Assembly (NCBI GenBank): GCA_902798545.1
Contig: CADBWQ010000003.1
Span: forward strand, 63,125-127,124
DNA length: 64,000 bases
Source: Oscillospiraceae bacterium
GTDB lineage: Bacteria; Bacillota; Clostridia; Oscillospirales; Oscillospiraceae
Direction of reading: 5' to 3'
Under the pieces are notes generated by a model. It saw nothing but the letters and a program-made list of their open reading frames with translations. It searched no databases and was not told where the DNA came from. Shown here piece after piece: positions 15,350 to 23,661 of the stretch (position 1 is the stretch's first letter; each line of letters starts with the position of its first letter). The translations under genes and the position numbers were made by a program.

Positions 15350-16921
15350 ATGAAGAAAACTATTTGCTTTATCCTGTGCACAATCATGCTGTTTACGGTC
15401 GCAGCCTGCGGTACAGAAAAGTCGGAAAACAGTGCTGAGCAGCAGACGGCAGCCCCGTCTGAAGCAGAGCAGGCGTCGTTCGAGTGGACCCGGGAGGGCT
15501 ATTTCCAGGATGAGAATGAGAATATGCTCTCCGTTACCTGGATGGAGGATATTGACGAGCCTGGCTGGTATGTCGGCTGCATGCTGGGCGAGGACTGGAT
15601 CGAGGACTCCTGGGGCGGTACCCTTCCGCAGGAAGGAAGCACCCTGCACGGTGCTCTCCCTTCTTCCGGCAGTAAGGATGACATCACAGTCACGGTTTCT
15701 GAAGAGGGCGAAGACGGTCTCCTTCTCATGGTAGAGGGCGGAGAGACGTACCATTTCACCTCCATGGGCGATATGACGGCCAGCATTATGGTGACGATAG
15801 GCACAGAAGGCTTTGGTATGATCGGTTATGAAGAGGGCGAGACCGTGCCGGAGCTTGACCCCGAGTGGCCCTATCAGTCCGCGCAGGTCAATCTGGGCGA
15901 TCCTGCGACCTATACCTTTGCCGCTGCGCCTGAGGCAGGCAGCATGTTCGTAAAATGGACAAAGAACGGCGAGGACTTCTCCACCGAGCCGGTCATCACC
16001 GTACTGTTGGACGAGAGCGCGGAATTCGTCGCGGTGTTTGAGGAAGACCCCGGCTGGCAGAATCCGGTCATGAACTTCATCGGTGAGTACCAGAGCGACC
16101 GGGCCCACGCCCTAGTGGAGTGCTCCGGCACCGAGGACGCATTGATCACCATCGAGTGGGGTGGGAGCGCCGCAGAATTGGCCCGCTGGGATATCTTTGG
16201 CCGCCTGAACACCGAGACACTGACCATCAATTATTCCGGGGTCACAAAGTCCATCGTCACCTATGACGACAGCGGGGAGATCGTCAGTCAGGAGCCGGAG
16301 TATGAGGACGGCACCGGCACGATTACCTTCAACGATGATGGGACCTTTACCTGGCACGAGGATCAGTCCGAGTATGGGGTCGATATGCTGTTCGAGTGGG
16401 TCCCGGCGGCTTCGGAAACTGCCAGGGAGGACGGCGAGCGTTTTGAAGCGGTCATCATCCTCGAAGGCATGGAGGAGACGGTGCAGTACGAGCACATCGT
16501 CAGAGGGGATCTCGGCTTCGAGATGGATTACGATTATGAATCCTTTGAGCGGTACAGCGATCCGGAGCTTGAGAGCTTCCTCTCCGTCTGGGATGGGCCC
16601 GGAAACCCCGAGAACTTTCTTGAGGTGTCGTTTAGCGCGGAGGATGCCGATACCGTCGCCGCAGCCGTCCGGGAGGAGCTTTTCCAGACCTATGATCTTT
16701 ATGAGGAAACACGCGAGCTGAACCGTGCGGGCGAGTGCCTCTACATTGAGGCGTCTGTGCTGAAGGGCACCAACAATATGGCCGATCAGCTGCAGATGGT
16801 GTATATCATCCCGACGACCGACGGCTGCATTGTTGCCACGGTGCACTGCGCCGCTGAGGCCGCCGAAGGCTTTGCCAGGCGCTGCAACTACATGATCAAC
16901 ACCATCTCAGCCCTGCGGTGA
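15350..16921 (+). CDS. Large secreted lipoprotein with an InlB_B-like repeat
   Basis: 523 residues. The signal peptide ends in the lipobox TVAAC (cysteine about residue 20), so the mature protein should be anchored to the outer face of the membrane. It is very acidic, with Glu/Asp- and Trp-rich segments. Around residues 190-235 a stretch reading YTFAAAPEAGSMFVKW and ending EFVAVFEE resembles the InlB_B_2/beta-grasp repeats of clostridial surface proteins. The rest is unrecognised. AAAGGAGG lies 12 nt upstream of the start. It is the first gene of a probable plus-strand run with a second lipoprotein 56 nt downstream. The function is unknown. Confidence 0.85.
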   Translation: MKKTICFILCTIMLFTVAACGTEKSENSAEQQTAAPSEAEQASFEWTREGYFQDENENMLSVTWMEDIDEPGWYVGCMLGEDWIEDSWGGTLPQEGSTLHGALPSSGSKDDITVTVSEEGEDGLLLMVEGGETYHFTSMGDMTASIMVTIGTEGFGMIGYEEGETVPELDPEWPYQSAQVNLGDPATYTFAAAPEAGSMFVKWTKNGEDFSTEPVITVLLDESAEFVAVFEEDPGWQNPVMNFIGEYQSDRAHALVECSGTEDALITIEWGGSAAELARWDIFGRLNTETLTINYSGVTKSIVTYDDSGEIVSQEPEYEDGTGTITFNDDGTFTWHEDQSEYGVDMLFEWVPAASETAREDGERFEAVIILEGMEETVQYEHIVRGDLGFEMDYDYESFERYSDPELESFLSVWDGPGNPENFLEVSFSAEDADTVAAAVREELFQTYDLYEETRELNRAGECLYIEASVLKGTNNMADQLQMVYIIPTTDGCIVATVHCAAEAAEGFARRCNYMINTISALR

Positions 16922-16977
16922 CAGGCTTACGGACGTGGCCTGATACAAATGCCTGTGCGCTTTTGGGAGGTGGTATC

Positions 16978-17844
16978 ATGAAAAAGCAACTTCGAATTGC
17001 CTTGCTTTTCCTGCTTGTGTTTGCGATGCTTCTGTGCTCCGGCTGCGGACAGAAAACGACAAAGCGGAGCACGCAAGAGATCATCGAGGAGATGGTCGTC
17101 GATTACGGCAGCTACGGCGAAGAGGCCGATCAGAAAATCAAGGTGCTTCTGAAGGAAATGAAAACCGCGGACAAGGACGCCGCCTCGCGCTGGGAGCGCA
17201 TCATGGAGCTGTGGAAGAGCTCCAACACGGCGTTGACGATCCACTACGATGAGCCGACTGCCGATCTTCCCGATACCGACGAGCTGTGCTTTGTCGTTTT
17301 GGGCTTCCAGCTCGCCCCGGACGGGACCATGCGCGACGAGTTGATCGAGCGCCTTGCGGTCGCGCTGCGCTGCGCGGAGAGGTATCCGAACGCGCTGATC
17401 GTTTGTACAGGCGGCGGTACGGCATCCGAAGACGAGACTGCTACGGAGTCCGGGCGTATGGCGGAGTGGCTGATCGAAAACGGCGTCGCCCCCAAGCGCG
17501 TGATCGTGGAGGACAAGTCCCTCACCACGGCCCAAAATGCGATCTACACCTTTGATATTCTCGCTGAGCGTTATCCGCAGGTCCGAGAGCTGGTCATTGT
17601 GTCCAGCGATTATCACATCGCCACGGGGACGCTGCTCTTCGGCGCGGAAGCGATCCTGCGCGCTTCAAGCGCGGGAGAGGAAACGGTAAACGTAGTTTCC
17701 AACGCCGCCTGGAAGGCGCCCTCCGGCACGCTCTCCACCATGTTCCAGGCCGGAGCCTTGATCGAGCTCTCCGGAGATGTGGACACGGCCTTCGAGATTT
17801 ATTATGAGACCTACAACATCCATGGGCTGCCGCCTTTGAAGTAA
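16978..17844 (+). CDS. YdcF/SanA/ElyC-like (DUF218) lipoprotein
   Basis: 288 residues. A signal peptide with lipobox-like CSGC (about residues 20-23) marks it as a lipoprotein. The C-terminal ~170 residues form a DUF218 domain: FVVLGFQLAPDGTMRDELIERL, NALIVCTGGGTASEDETATE, WLIENGVAPKRVIVEDKSLTT-like and LVIVSSDYHIATG are visible as separate motifs. DUF218 proteins are linked to cell-envelope physiology; the enzymatic role is not established. A GGGAGG ribosome site supports the start at 16978. It probably forms an operon with the preceding lipoprotein gene. Confidence 0.87.
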   Translation: MKKQLRIALLFLLVFAMLLCSGCGQKTTKRSTQEIIEEMVVDYGSYGEEADQKIKVLLKEMKTADKDAASRWERIMELWKSSNTALTIHYDEPTADLPDTDELCFVVLGFQLAPDGTMRDELIERLAVALRCAERYPNALIVCTGGGTASEDETATESGRMAEWLIENGVAPKRVIVEDKSLTTAQNAIYTFDILAERYPQVRELVIVSSDYHIATGTLLFGAEAILRASSAGEETVNVVSNAAWKAPSGTLSTMFQAGALIELSGDVDTAFEIYYETYNIHGLPPLK

Positions 17845-17884
17845 AGGCAATCCTTCCAGGAGTATTTGCGGAGGAGATGATAAA

Positions 17885-18262
17885 ATGCAGTCGGATTTCT
17901 GGATCATGAGACCTTTCAACACGCTTTTTATCGCGTCTTTCGCTCTGTTTCTGTTTTTGCTCATCCTCGCAAGTCTTCTTTTGCACAACAAGGAGACCAA
18001 AACCAAGGATGCTGTTTTGATCACAGCCTGTGTGATCACACTGATCGGATTCGTCATCTACAAGATCTGTCTCTCACGCGACCACGATTTCAACGCCATT
18101 ACTGCCAGTATGGGAGGATTCAACTGGTGGGGATGGATTCCCTTCCCGTTCCTTTACCTGATGCCATCCACTGTCATCCTTGGGGTGTACATGCTTGCAG
18201 TTACGCTTCCGTTTGAGCTGGCCGACCGAAGAAAGAATAGCGCGTATCGAGAATCACGCTGA
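17885..18262 (+). CDS. Short YwaF/TIGR02206-like membrane protein, apparently internally deleted
   Basis: 125 residues with three or four TM segments. The N-terminal part (FWIMRPFNTLFI, then ASMGGFNWWG) resembles the start of the YwaF/TMEM164-like family. The C-terminal part (IPFPFLYLMP, then LPFELADRRK) resembles the end of the same family. Members I know are about 220-250 residues, so roughly 100 residues of the middle seem to be missing, with the joint near GGFNWWG/WIPFPF. The frame is intact across the joint. GGAGATGATAAA lies before the ATG. The function of the family is unknown, and the truncated form may not work. Confidence 0.7.
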   Translation: MQSDFWIMRPFNTLFIASFALFLFLLILASLLLHNKETKTKDAVLITACVITLIGFVIYKICLSRDHDFNAITASMGGFNWWGWIPFPFLYLMPSTVILGVYMLAVTLPFELADRRKNSAYRESR

Positions 18263-18309
18263 GATATTTACGTTGAGATAATCATGCTAACTGAAGACGC
18301 AGGAGAGTC

Positions 18310-18906
18310 ATGAAGCTTAAAAACTACGATGGCAAATGTGTAAGGATCATTGCTTCCTCCGGCGAGGTATATGAAGGGGTCGTATCCTATTGCGGCAGGG
18401 AATATGTATTCCATGAGTACGGGCAAAATGAGGAGGCGCTGCTTCTTGTTCCGCTTCTGTTCTGCAAAAGCGATATAACAGATATCGTCAGCCTGGAGGA
18501 AGTAAACGGCCCTTTCGGGCATTTTTCGGACAGGTACGGCCTTCTTGAGAAGAAATGTCTGGAATGGGGCACCGATCTGATAGAGGAGGTCTTTGATACA
18601 GAGAACGATATTCAGATTCTCAGAATGCTGACATGTATGAATGATAACTTTCATTCTCTTTCCGGCAGAGCAGTCCGCGGCATGGCCCCATGGCGCTCCG
18701 AAAAAAGCACTCGGGAATCCGAAGAAGATGAAGACGAGCAGGGGCCCGTATATCTGGAAGAACTGGAGAGAATGCTGACTTCTCTGGTAAAACACAGCGG
18801 GAATGATGATGTCATCAAAGCGGCAAAAGCCATGCTGGAGCGGCTTGCCGATTTGCCTTTGGCACTACCAGAGGCTAATGAATTGAGCAGCCTGAAATCG
18901 GTATGA
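18310..18906 (+). CDS. Sm-like domain protein of unknown function
   Basis: 198 residues. The first ~65 (MKLKNYDGKCVRIIASSGEVYEGVVSYCG in outline) look like the Sm/LSM-like beta-barrel found in short Firmicutes proteins that start MKLKDYIGKKVRI. The middle has an acidic linker (ESEEDEDEQGP) and the C-terminal ~50 residues are predicted helical. The ribosome site is GGAGA. A terminator overlaps the stop codon. Role unknown; RNA binding is possible by fold but not shown. Confidence 0.7.
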   Translation: MKLKNYDGKCVRIIASSGEVYEGVVSYCGREYVFHEYGQNEEALLLVPLLFCKSDITDIVSLEEVNGPFGHFSDRYGLLEKKCLEWGTDLIEEVFDTENDIQILRMLTCMNDNFHSLSGRAVRGMAPWRSEKSTRESEEDEDEQGPVYLEELERMLTSLVKHSGNDDVIKAAKAMLERLADLPLALPEANELSSLKSV

Positions 18907-18927
18907 TTTCAGGCTGATTTCTTTTTT
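18888..18927 (+). terminator. Terminator overlapping the end of the Sm-like gene
   Basis: cagcctgaaatc (18888-18899) pairs perfectly with gatttcaggctg (18905-18916), followed by atttctttttt. Confidence 0.85.
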
Positions 18928-19032
18928 ATACTGTTTTCCTCTGCCGATCGCGTCCGCGATACGGCGGTTGCGCAGCAAGCGTGCGGTGTGCTCTGTCCGG
19001 AAGGATCGGGCACGCTTTTGTGTTGCGCTTAT

Positions 19033-19062
19033 GACTCCGCTTCCGAGGCGGAGTCTTTCTTT
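19033..19062 (+). terminator. Terminator-like hairpin
   Basis: gactccgc pairs with gcggagtc around a 7-nt loop, followed by tttctttct. Confidence 0.5.
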
Positions 19063-19162
19063 CTGCGCCGGCGGGGAATACGCCGGGCCCGGCCTTCACG
19101 GTGACGACAACGCCGTCCACGGTGCGGGACTGCTCGAAGGGTGCGTCCTCTTCATGAAGCCT
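19063..19162 (-). pseudogene. Fragment of a surface-protein domain
   Basis: A minus-strand frame reads FEQSRTVDGVVVTVKAGPGVFPAG. This matches the pattern of the GIRVSVEAPEGAFPENT module in the intact adhesin at 34426-36894. It has no start or stop signals of its own. The surrounding 18930-19250 stretch otherwise appears empty. It looks like a decayed copy of a large surface-protein gene. Confidence 0.5.
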
Positions 19163-19368
19163 GCTGCAGTGGTTAGGATGTTGGTTGTTGAAAGCTGTTG
19201 GAATAATACTTGTTATAATCATATAATTATTAAACACAAACCGCTTATTGGCAAGTGGTTTTCAACAAAGCCGGTGAGAAGAAAAACGTGGCAAACAGCA
19301 GCATATTGATGTATAATTATAATTGGTTTATGATATGCATCAATCCGGGGATTTTGGAGGAAAGATTC

Positions 19369-20583
19369 GTGAAGAGCAAACGGTTCGTCAGCGTCTTGTT
19401 TGATCTCCTGCAGCAGCTGCTTGAAACAGAGGATATGACGGATGCCCTTTCCGGCACGCTGGAAATGCTCATCCGTGTCCTGAACTGTGAAGCGGGCGCC
19501 GTGTGGCTTCTGGCAAGGGAGTCGGACTTTCTGCTGCCTGTGGTGAGCGCGGGTCCTGTCAATTTCACGAACATCAGCACAGAAAACGGCGTCGGTGTGG
19601 AAGGGCTGGTGACCCGGGACGGGACAACCAGTCTGATTTCTGACGCGACTTCAGCCGATTATCCGGGCAGCGTGTTTGACGACTGCGGCCCGACGGTGCG
19701 GAACATGCTGTGCGTTCCTCTGAGGAATCTCACGGAAGTGGTCGGATGCATTCAGATCGTCAACCGGAAAGATGCCGGAGGTTTTGACGCGGAGGAAGTG
19801 CAGCTCTGTGAGCGCGTCGCGGCACTGGCGGCTCTCACCATTGAGGAGAAGGGCTTCTCCGTGTCCGCCGGGGCGAAGAAGGATGTGCTCATCTCGCTGC
19901 GCGGCATCATCAAGGAATTCCCCTCCGGGGAAGGCGTTCTCCGCGTTCTGAAGGGGATTGATCTGGATATCTACAAAAACGAGTTTGTGATCATTCTCGG
20001 TGAGTCCGGCTGCGGAAAATCCACGCTTGTCAACATCATCGGCGGCATGGATCACTTGACCGACGGTACGCTGACCATCGACGGGAAGGATTTTTCTCAT
20101 CCGACCGAAAAGGAGCTGACGCGCTTCCGCAGAGAGTACATGGGATTTGTCTTTCAGCAGTATAACCTGATGCCGAACCTGACCGCGCAGGAGAATGTCC
20201 AGTTCATTGCGGACCTTGTGAAGGAGCCGATGCCCGCCGAGGAGGCCATCGCGAAAGTCGGCCTCACCGAGCGCGCCAACAATTACCCGTCCATGCTCTC
20301 CGGCGGCCAGCAGCAGCGCGTCTCCATCGCGCGTGCGATCGTCAAGAACCCGAAAATCATTTTTGCGGATGAGCCGACGGCGGCGCTGGACTATCAGACC
20401 AGCATCGAGGTGCTGGAGGTCTTCGAACAGATCGTCCAGACCCGCGGTTCGACCGTCGTGATGATCACCCACAACCCGGAGATCGCCCGTATGGCAAACC
20501 GGGTCGTGAAGCTGCGCAACGGCGTGGTCTCCAGCATCCGCATCAACCTCCATCCCGCCCAAGCAAAGGAACTCGTCTGGTAA
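19369..20583 (+). CDS. GAF domain-ABC ATPase fusion (MacB/LolD-type ATPase)
   Basis: 404 residues from the GTG at 19369, which has GGAGG 8 nt upstream; the ATG at 19255 has no ribosome site. Residues ~5-160 form a GAF sensor domain ([19 protein letters not shown], then [20 protein letters not shown]). Residues ~175-400 form an ABC ATPase: Walker [10 protein letters not shown] (~211), Q-loop [18 protein letters not shown], signature [14 protein letters not shown], Walker [14 protein letters not shown]-switch VMITHNPE. The ATPase class is the MacB/LolD one that powers FtsX-like permeases, and such a permease begins 2 nt after the stop. A GAF domain fused to this ATPase is unusual and suggests that a small ligand gates the transporter. 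Confidence 0.9.
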   Translation: MKSKRFVSVLFDLLQQLLETEDMTDALSGTLEMLIRVLNCEAGAVWLLARESDFLLPVVSAGPVNFTNISTENGVGVEGLVTRDGTTSLISDATSADYPGSVFDDCGPTVRNMLCVPLRNLTEVVGCIQIVNRKDAGGFDAEEVQLCERVAALAALTIEEKGFSVSAGAKKDVLISLRGIIKEFPSGEGVLRVLKGIDLDIYKNEFVIILGESGCGKSTLVNIIGGMDHLTDGTLTIDGKDFSHPTEKELTRFRREYMGFVFQQYNLMPNLTAQENVQFIADLVKEPMPAEEAIAKVGLTERANNYPSMLSGGQQQRVSIARAIVKNPKIIFADEPTAALDYQTSIEVLEVFEQIVQTRGSTVVMITHNPEIARMANRVVKLRNGVVSSIRINLHPAQAKELVW

Positions 20584-20584
20584 A

Positions 20585-23500
20585 ATGAATTCTTCACAGT
20601 TATTGGACGCGCGGCGGAATATCCGAAAAGAGATCGTCGCCTTTATCTCGATCGTGATGATCGGGCTTCTGGCGGCGCTGGCCTATCTCGGCATCGCCTA
20701 TACGGCCGCGGCGCTGAAACAGGATGCCCTGTACTTCTTTAATACGTGGCAACTCTGGGACGCGGAAGTCACCTCCACCATGCTGATGACCGACGAGGAC
20801 CTGGAGGCCATCCGGGCGCTTCCCGGCGTCAGGGAGGCCGAGCCGGTCTGGGAGATTGAAACCCGTCTGCAGACCGGCGGCGGCAACACCGCCGTCTCCA
20901 TCGTCAGTCTTCCGGAGAAAATGTCCCTGCCGGTGATGCTGGAAGGCCGCCTGCCGGCGAGCGCGAAGGAATGCGCCGTCGAGCGGAACCTGGCCGAGGA
21001 ATGCGGCCTTACCGTGGGTCAGCAGCTCACCCTGAACTGCAGCAAGATCATGGATGTGGACCCGCTGGTTGAGTCGACGCTCGAAATCACCGGCATCTTC
21101 CACACCCCGGATCACTTCAGCTATATGGTCCCGGTTACGCCGTACATTTTTGTGACCAGGGACTGCTTCAATCAGGAGGGCTTTGACGGAGCCTTCATGA
21201 AAACGCGCGTCCGTGTCGCGGACGCCCCCGAGAATCGCTACAGCGATGAATACTGGAATACGGTCAGGCCCGTGACCGACGCTCTGGAGGCGCTCTCCGC
21301 GGACCGCGCCCCGGCAAGATCCGACGACATCCGCAGCGGCTTCGAGGACCGGATGCGCGACGGCGAAGCCCAGATCGAATCCGCCAGGGAGCAGCTGGCC
21401 CAGGGTCAGCAGAAGCTCGAAGAGGGCTGGAAGGAGCTCGCCAGCTTTGAAAAGCAGCTGGAGCCGGTCCCCGGTCTGCTGGACGCGGGAGAGGCAAAGC
21501 TGCGCGAGGGCGAAATCAAGCTGGAAGAGGCCCTGGCGCTGCTGGAGAAATATGGCATCGAGTTTGACGAGGATGCCAGTTTTCTCGAGCAGCTGGAGGA
21601 CGCCCGCCATATGATCAATCACGCCGGTCTCTTTTTCGACCGGATGGCGGAAAGCGGCGCCATCCCCCGGGAAGTACTTGATTCTTACGATGGGGACCGA
21701 AGCGCGCTTGACAATATGACCGCCCTGGAGGCGCTGTCCGAGATTGAGCGTCGAAGCGGCAGCGCGGTGAGTCTCGGCGAGCTGAAGGGAAAACTGAAGA
21801 CCTTCAGGGACGGCATCGAGGCCTACGAACAGGGACGGCTTGACTACTACTATTCCGGCGAACAGTATCTCGACGCGCTGGCCCAGCTTGACAAGGGCCG
21901 GAAAAAGCTGATTGAGGGCGAGAAAGAGCTCACCGAAGGGAAGGAAAAGCTCCGGCAGGGCGAAGAAGATCTGGCACATGCGAAGGAACAGCTCGATCAG
22001 ATCGGCACCTGCCGCTGGATCCTGCTCAACAACAACGGAAACCCCGGCTTCATTTACGCCGCCGCGAACTCGGACAAGCTCTCCTCGCTGAGCATGTCTT
22101 TTTCCTCCATCTTCCTGGTGGTCGGCGCGCTGGTCATCTATGCCACCATCTCGCGCATGGTCGAGCAGCAGCGCAAGCTGATCGGCGTGAACAAGGCGAT
22201 GGGCCTTTTCAGTTCCGAAATCTTTGCGAAGTATCTGCTGTTTGCATGCTCCGCGGTCCTGCTGGGCGTCGGTCTGGGCGTGGTGCTGGCCTGGGGCCCG
22301 ATGCAGCGCGCCGTTCTGAACTCCTATGAAGCGCACCTGAATTACGGTGTCGGTGCCCGCAGCTTTCTGCCCGTTGATACCGCCATCGTTGTCGTGGGGG
22401 CCCTCGGGCTCTCCGTCCTTGCGGTCTATCTGGGCTGTTCCCAGCTTCTCCGCGAAACCGCGCTCTCCCTCATGCAGGGGGCAAAGCCCACCGCCGGGCG
22501 GAAGAAGCAGCGCGGCTCGTCTGCGAAGAAGAGCCTCTACTACCGTCTGATTCTCCGGAACATGGGGACCGACTGGAACCGCGTTCTGGTCACCATTGCC
22601 AGCATCGCGGGCGGCTGTGTCCTGATGGTCACCGGCTTTACCCTCCGCTATGGCATCAGCGGCGTCCCCGATCGCCAGTTCGGCGGGATCCAGACCTATG
22701 ACGCCGAGGTCTTCTATAATGTCAGCGCGAACGAGTCCGTCGTCGCCGAGGTGGATGAGCTTCTGAGCCGCAATGGGCTGGAGCATATCAATGTCCGCAA
22801 GGAGAGCACCGTCTACGACACGGACGGGTCGCTGGACGCGCTGACCATGATCATCACGGAAAAGGGCAGCCTGGACGGCTATTTCAAGCTCCAGGATGCC
22901 GTAAATCACGCGGCCATCGACATTCCGGACAGCGGTGCGCTGGTCCCGAAGCGTTTCCGGGAGCACTACGGCACCGGAATCGGGGATGAAGTGACGGTCT
23001 ACGATTCCGAACTGAATCACTGCCAGGTCAGGGTCTCCGGCGTCTTTGACAACTACTACGGACAGATCTTCTTCCTGTCGCCCCAGGGGTATCAGGAGGC
23101 CTTCGGTACCGAAGCGCAGTGCAACTGTTTCTTCGTCCGGACGAACGGCATGTCCCTCAACGAGCTGCAGCAGAAGCTGGACGGAATCGAAGGCGTCGTG
23201 AACGTCAATGACGCCGCGGCCGAGCGCACGATGATCGAGCAGTTCACCAACGGGCTGAACTTCGTCGTGTATCTGATGCTCTTCATCGCGGGTATGATGG
23301 CCTGCTTCATCGTGGCGAACTTCACCATGACCTTTATCCAGCGGAAGACCTCGGAGCTCACCATCATGCGCATCAACGGCTTCAGCGCCGGCGAATGCAT
23401 CCGCTATGTGGCGGTGGACCTTGCGGTCACCACCGTGCTTGGGACGCTGGTCGGCCTTGTTATCGGCGGATTCATGGGCTTCCACATCCTGAAGGTCACC

Positions 23501-23644
23501 GAGACGCCGTATATCCAGATGATTCGCGAGCCGCGTCTTGAGTCCTTCCTCTTCTCCGCCCTGATCACCTTCCTCTTCTCGCTGATCACGAACGGGTTTG
23601 CTCTCCGCCGGATCCGGAAGCTGAAGCTGACCGATATCTCGTGA
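20585..23644 (+). CDS. FtsX/MacB-like ABC transporter permease with a long coiled coil
   Basis: 1019 residues. A TM helix at ~18-40 is followed by a MacB-like extracytoplasmic domain (~45-240) and a long coiled coil. The coil comprises ~250-300 and ~410-465, for example LREGEIKLEEALALLEKYG and GEKELTEGKEKLRQGEEDL, with an insert between. Then come the first FtsX domain with TM helices at ~500-640, a second extracytoplasmic domain, and TM helices at ~890-1010. This is the standard layout of big Firmicutes FtsX permeases. It starts 2 nt after the GAF-ABC gene. The pair probably exports or mechanically transmits force to something outside the cell; the substrate is unknown. Confidence 0.9.
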   Translation: MNSSQLLDARRNIRKEIVAFISIVMIGLLAALAYLGIAYTAAALKQDALYFFNTWQLWDAEVTSTMLMTDEDLEAIRALPGVREAEPVWEIETRLQTGGGNTAVSIVSLPEKMSLPVMLEGRLPASAKECAVERNLAEECGLTVGQQLTLNCSKIMDVDPLVESTLEITGIFHTPDHFSYMVPVTPYIFVTRDCFNQEGFDGAFMKTRVRVADAPENRYSDEYWNTVRPVTDALEALSADRAPARSDDIRSGFEDRMRDGEAQIESAREQLAQGQQKLEEGWKELASFEKQLEPVPGLLDAGEAKLREGEIKLEEALALLEKYGIEFDEDASFLEQLEDARHMINHAGLFFDRMAESGAIPREVLDSYDGDRSALDNMTALEALSEIERRSGSAVSLGELKGKLKTFRDGIEAYEQGRLDYYYSGEQYLDALAQLDKGRKKLIEGEKELTEGKEKLRQGEEDLAHAKEQLDQIGTCRWILLNNNGNPGFIYAAANSDKLSSLSMSFSSIFLVVGALVIYATISRMVEQQRKLIGVNKAMGLFSSEIFAKYLLFACSAVLLGVGLGVVLAWGPMQRAVLNSYEAHLNYGVGARSFLPVDTAIVVVGALGLSVLAVYLGCSQLLRETALSLMQGAKPTAGRKKQRGSSAKKSLYYRLILRNMGTDWNRVLVTIASIAGGCVLMVTGFTLRYGISGVPDRQFGGIQTYDAEVFYNVSANESVVAEVDELLSRNGLEHINVRKESTVYDTDGSLDALTMIITEKGSLDGYFKLQDAVNHAAIDIPDSGALVPKRFREHYGTGIGDEVTVYDSELNHCQVRVSGVFDNYYGQIFFLSPQGYQEAFGTEAQCNCFFVRTNGMSLNELQQKLDGIEGVVNVNDAAAERTMIEQFTNGLNFVVYLMLFIAGMMACFIVANFTMTFIQRKTSELTIMRINGFSAGECIRYVAVDLAVTTVLGTLVGLVIGGFMGFHILKVTETPYIQMIREPRLESFLFSALITFLFSLITNGFALRRIRKLKLTDIS

Positions 23645-23661
23645 AAGGCAGGTGACGGATC

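Noticed and set aside
20600-23485. 961-codon minus-strand ORF opposite the FtsX-like permease
   Set aside because: Mirror frame caused by high GC in third positions; no domain features and the plus strand is clearly coding.
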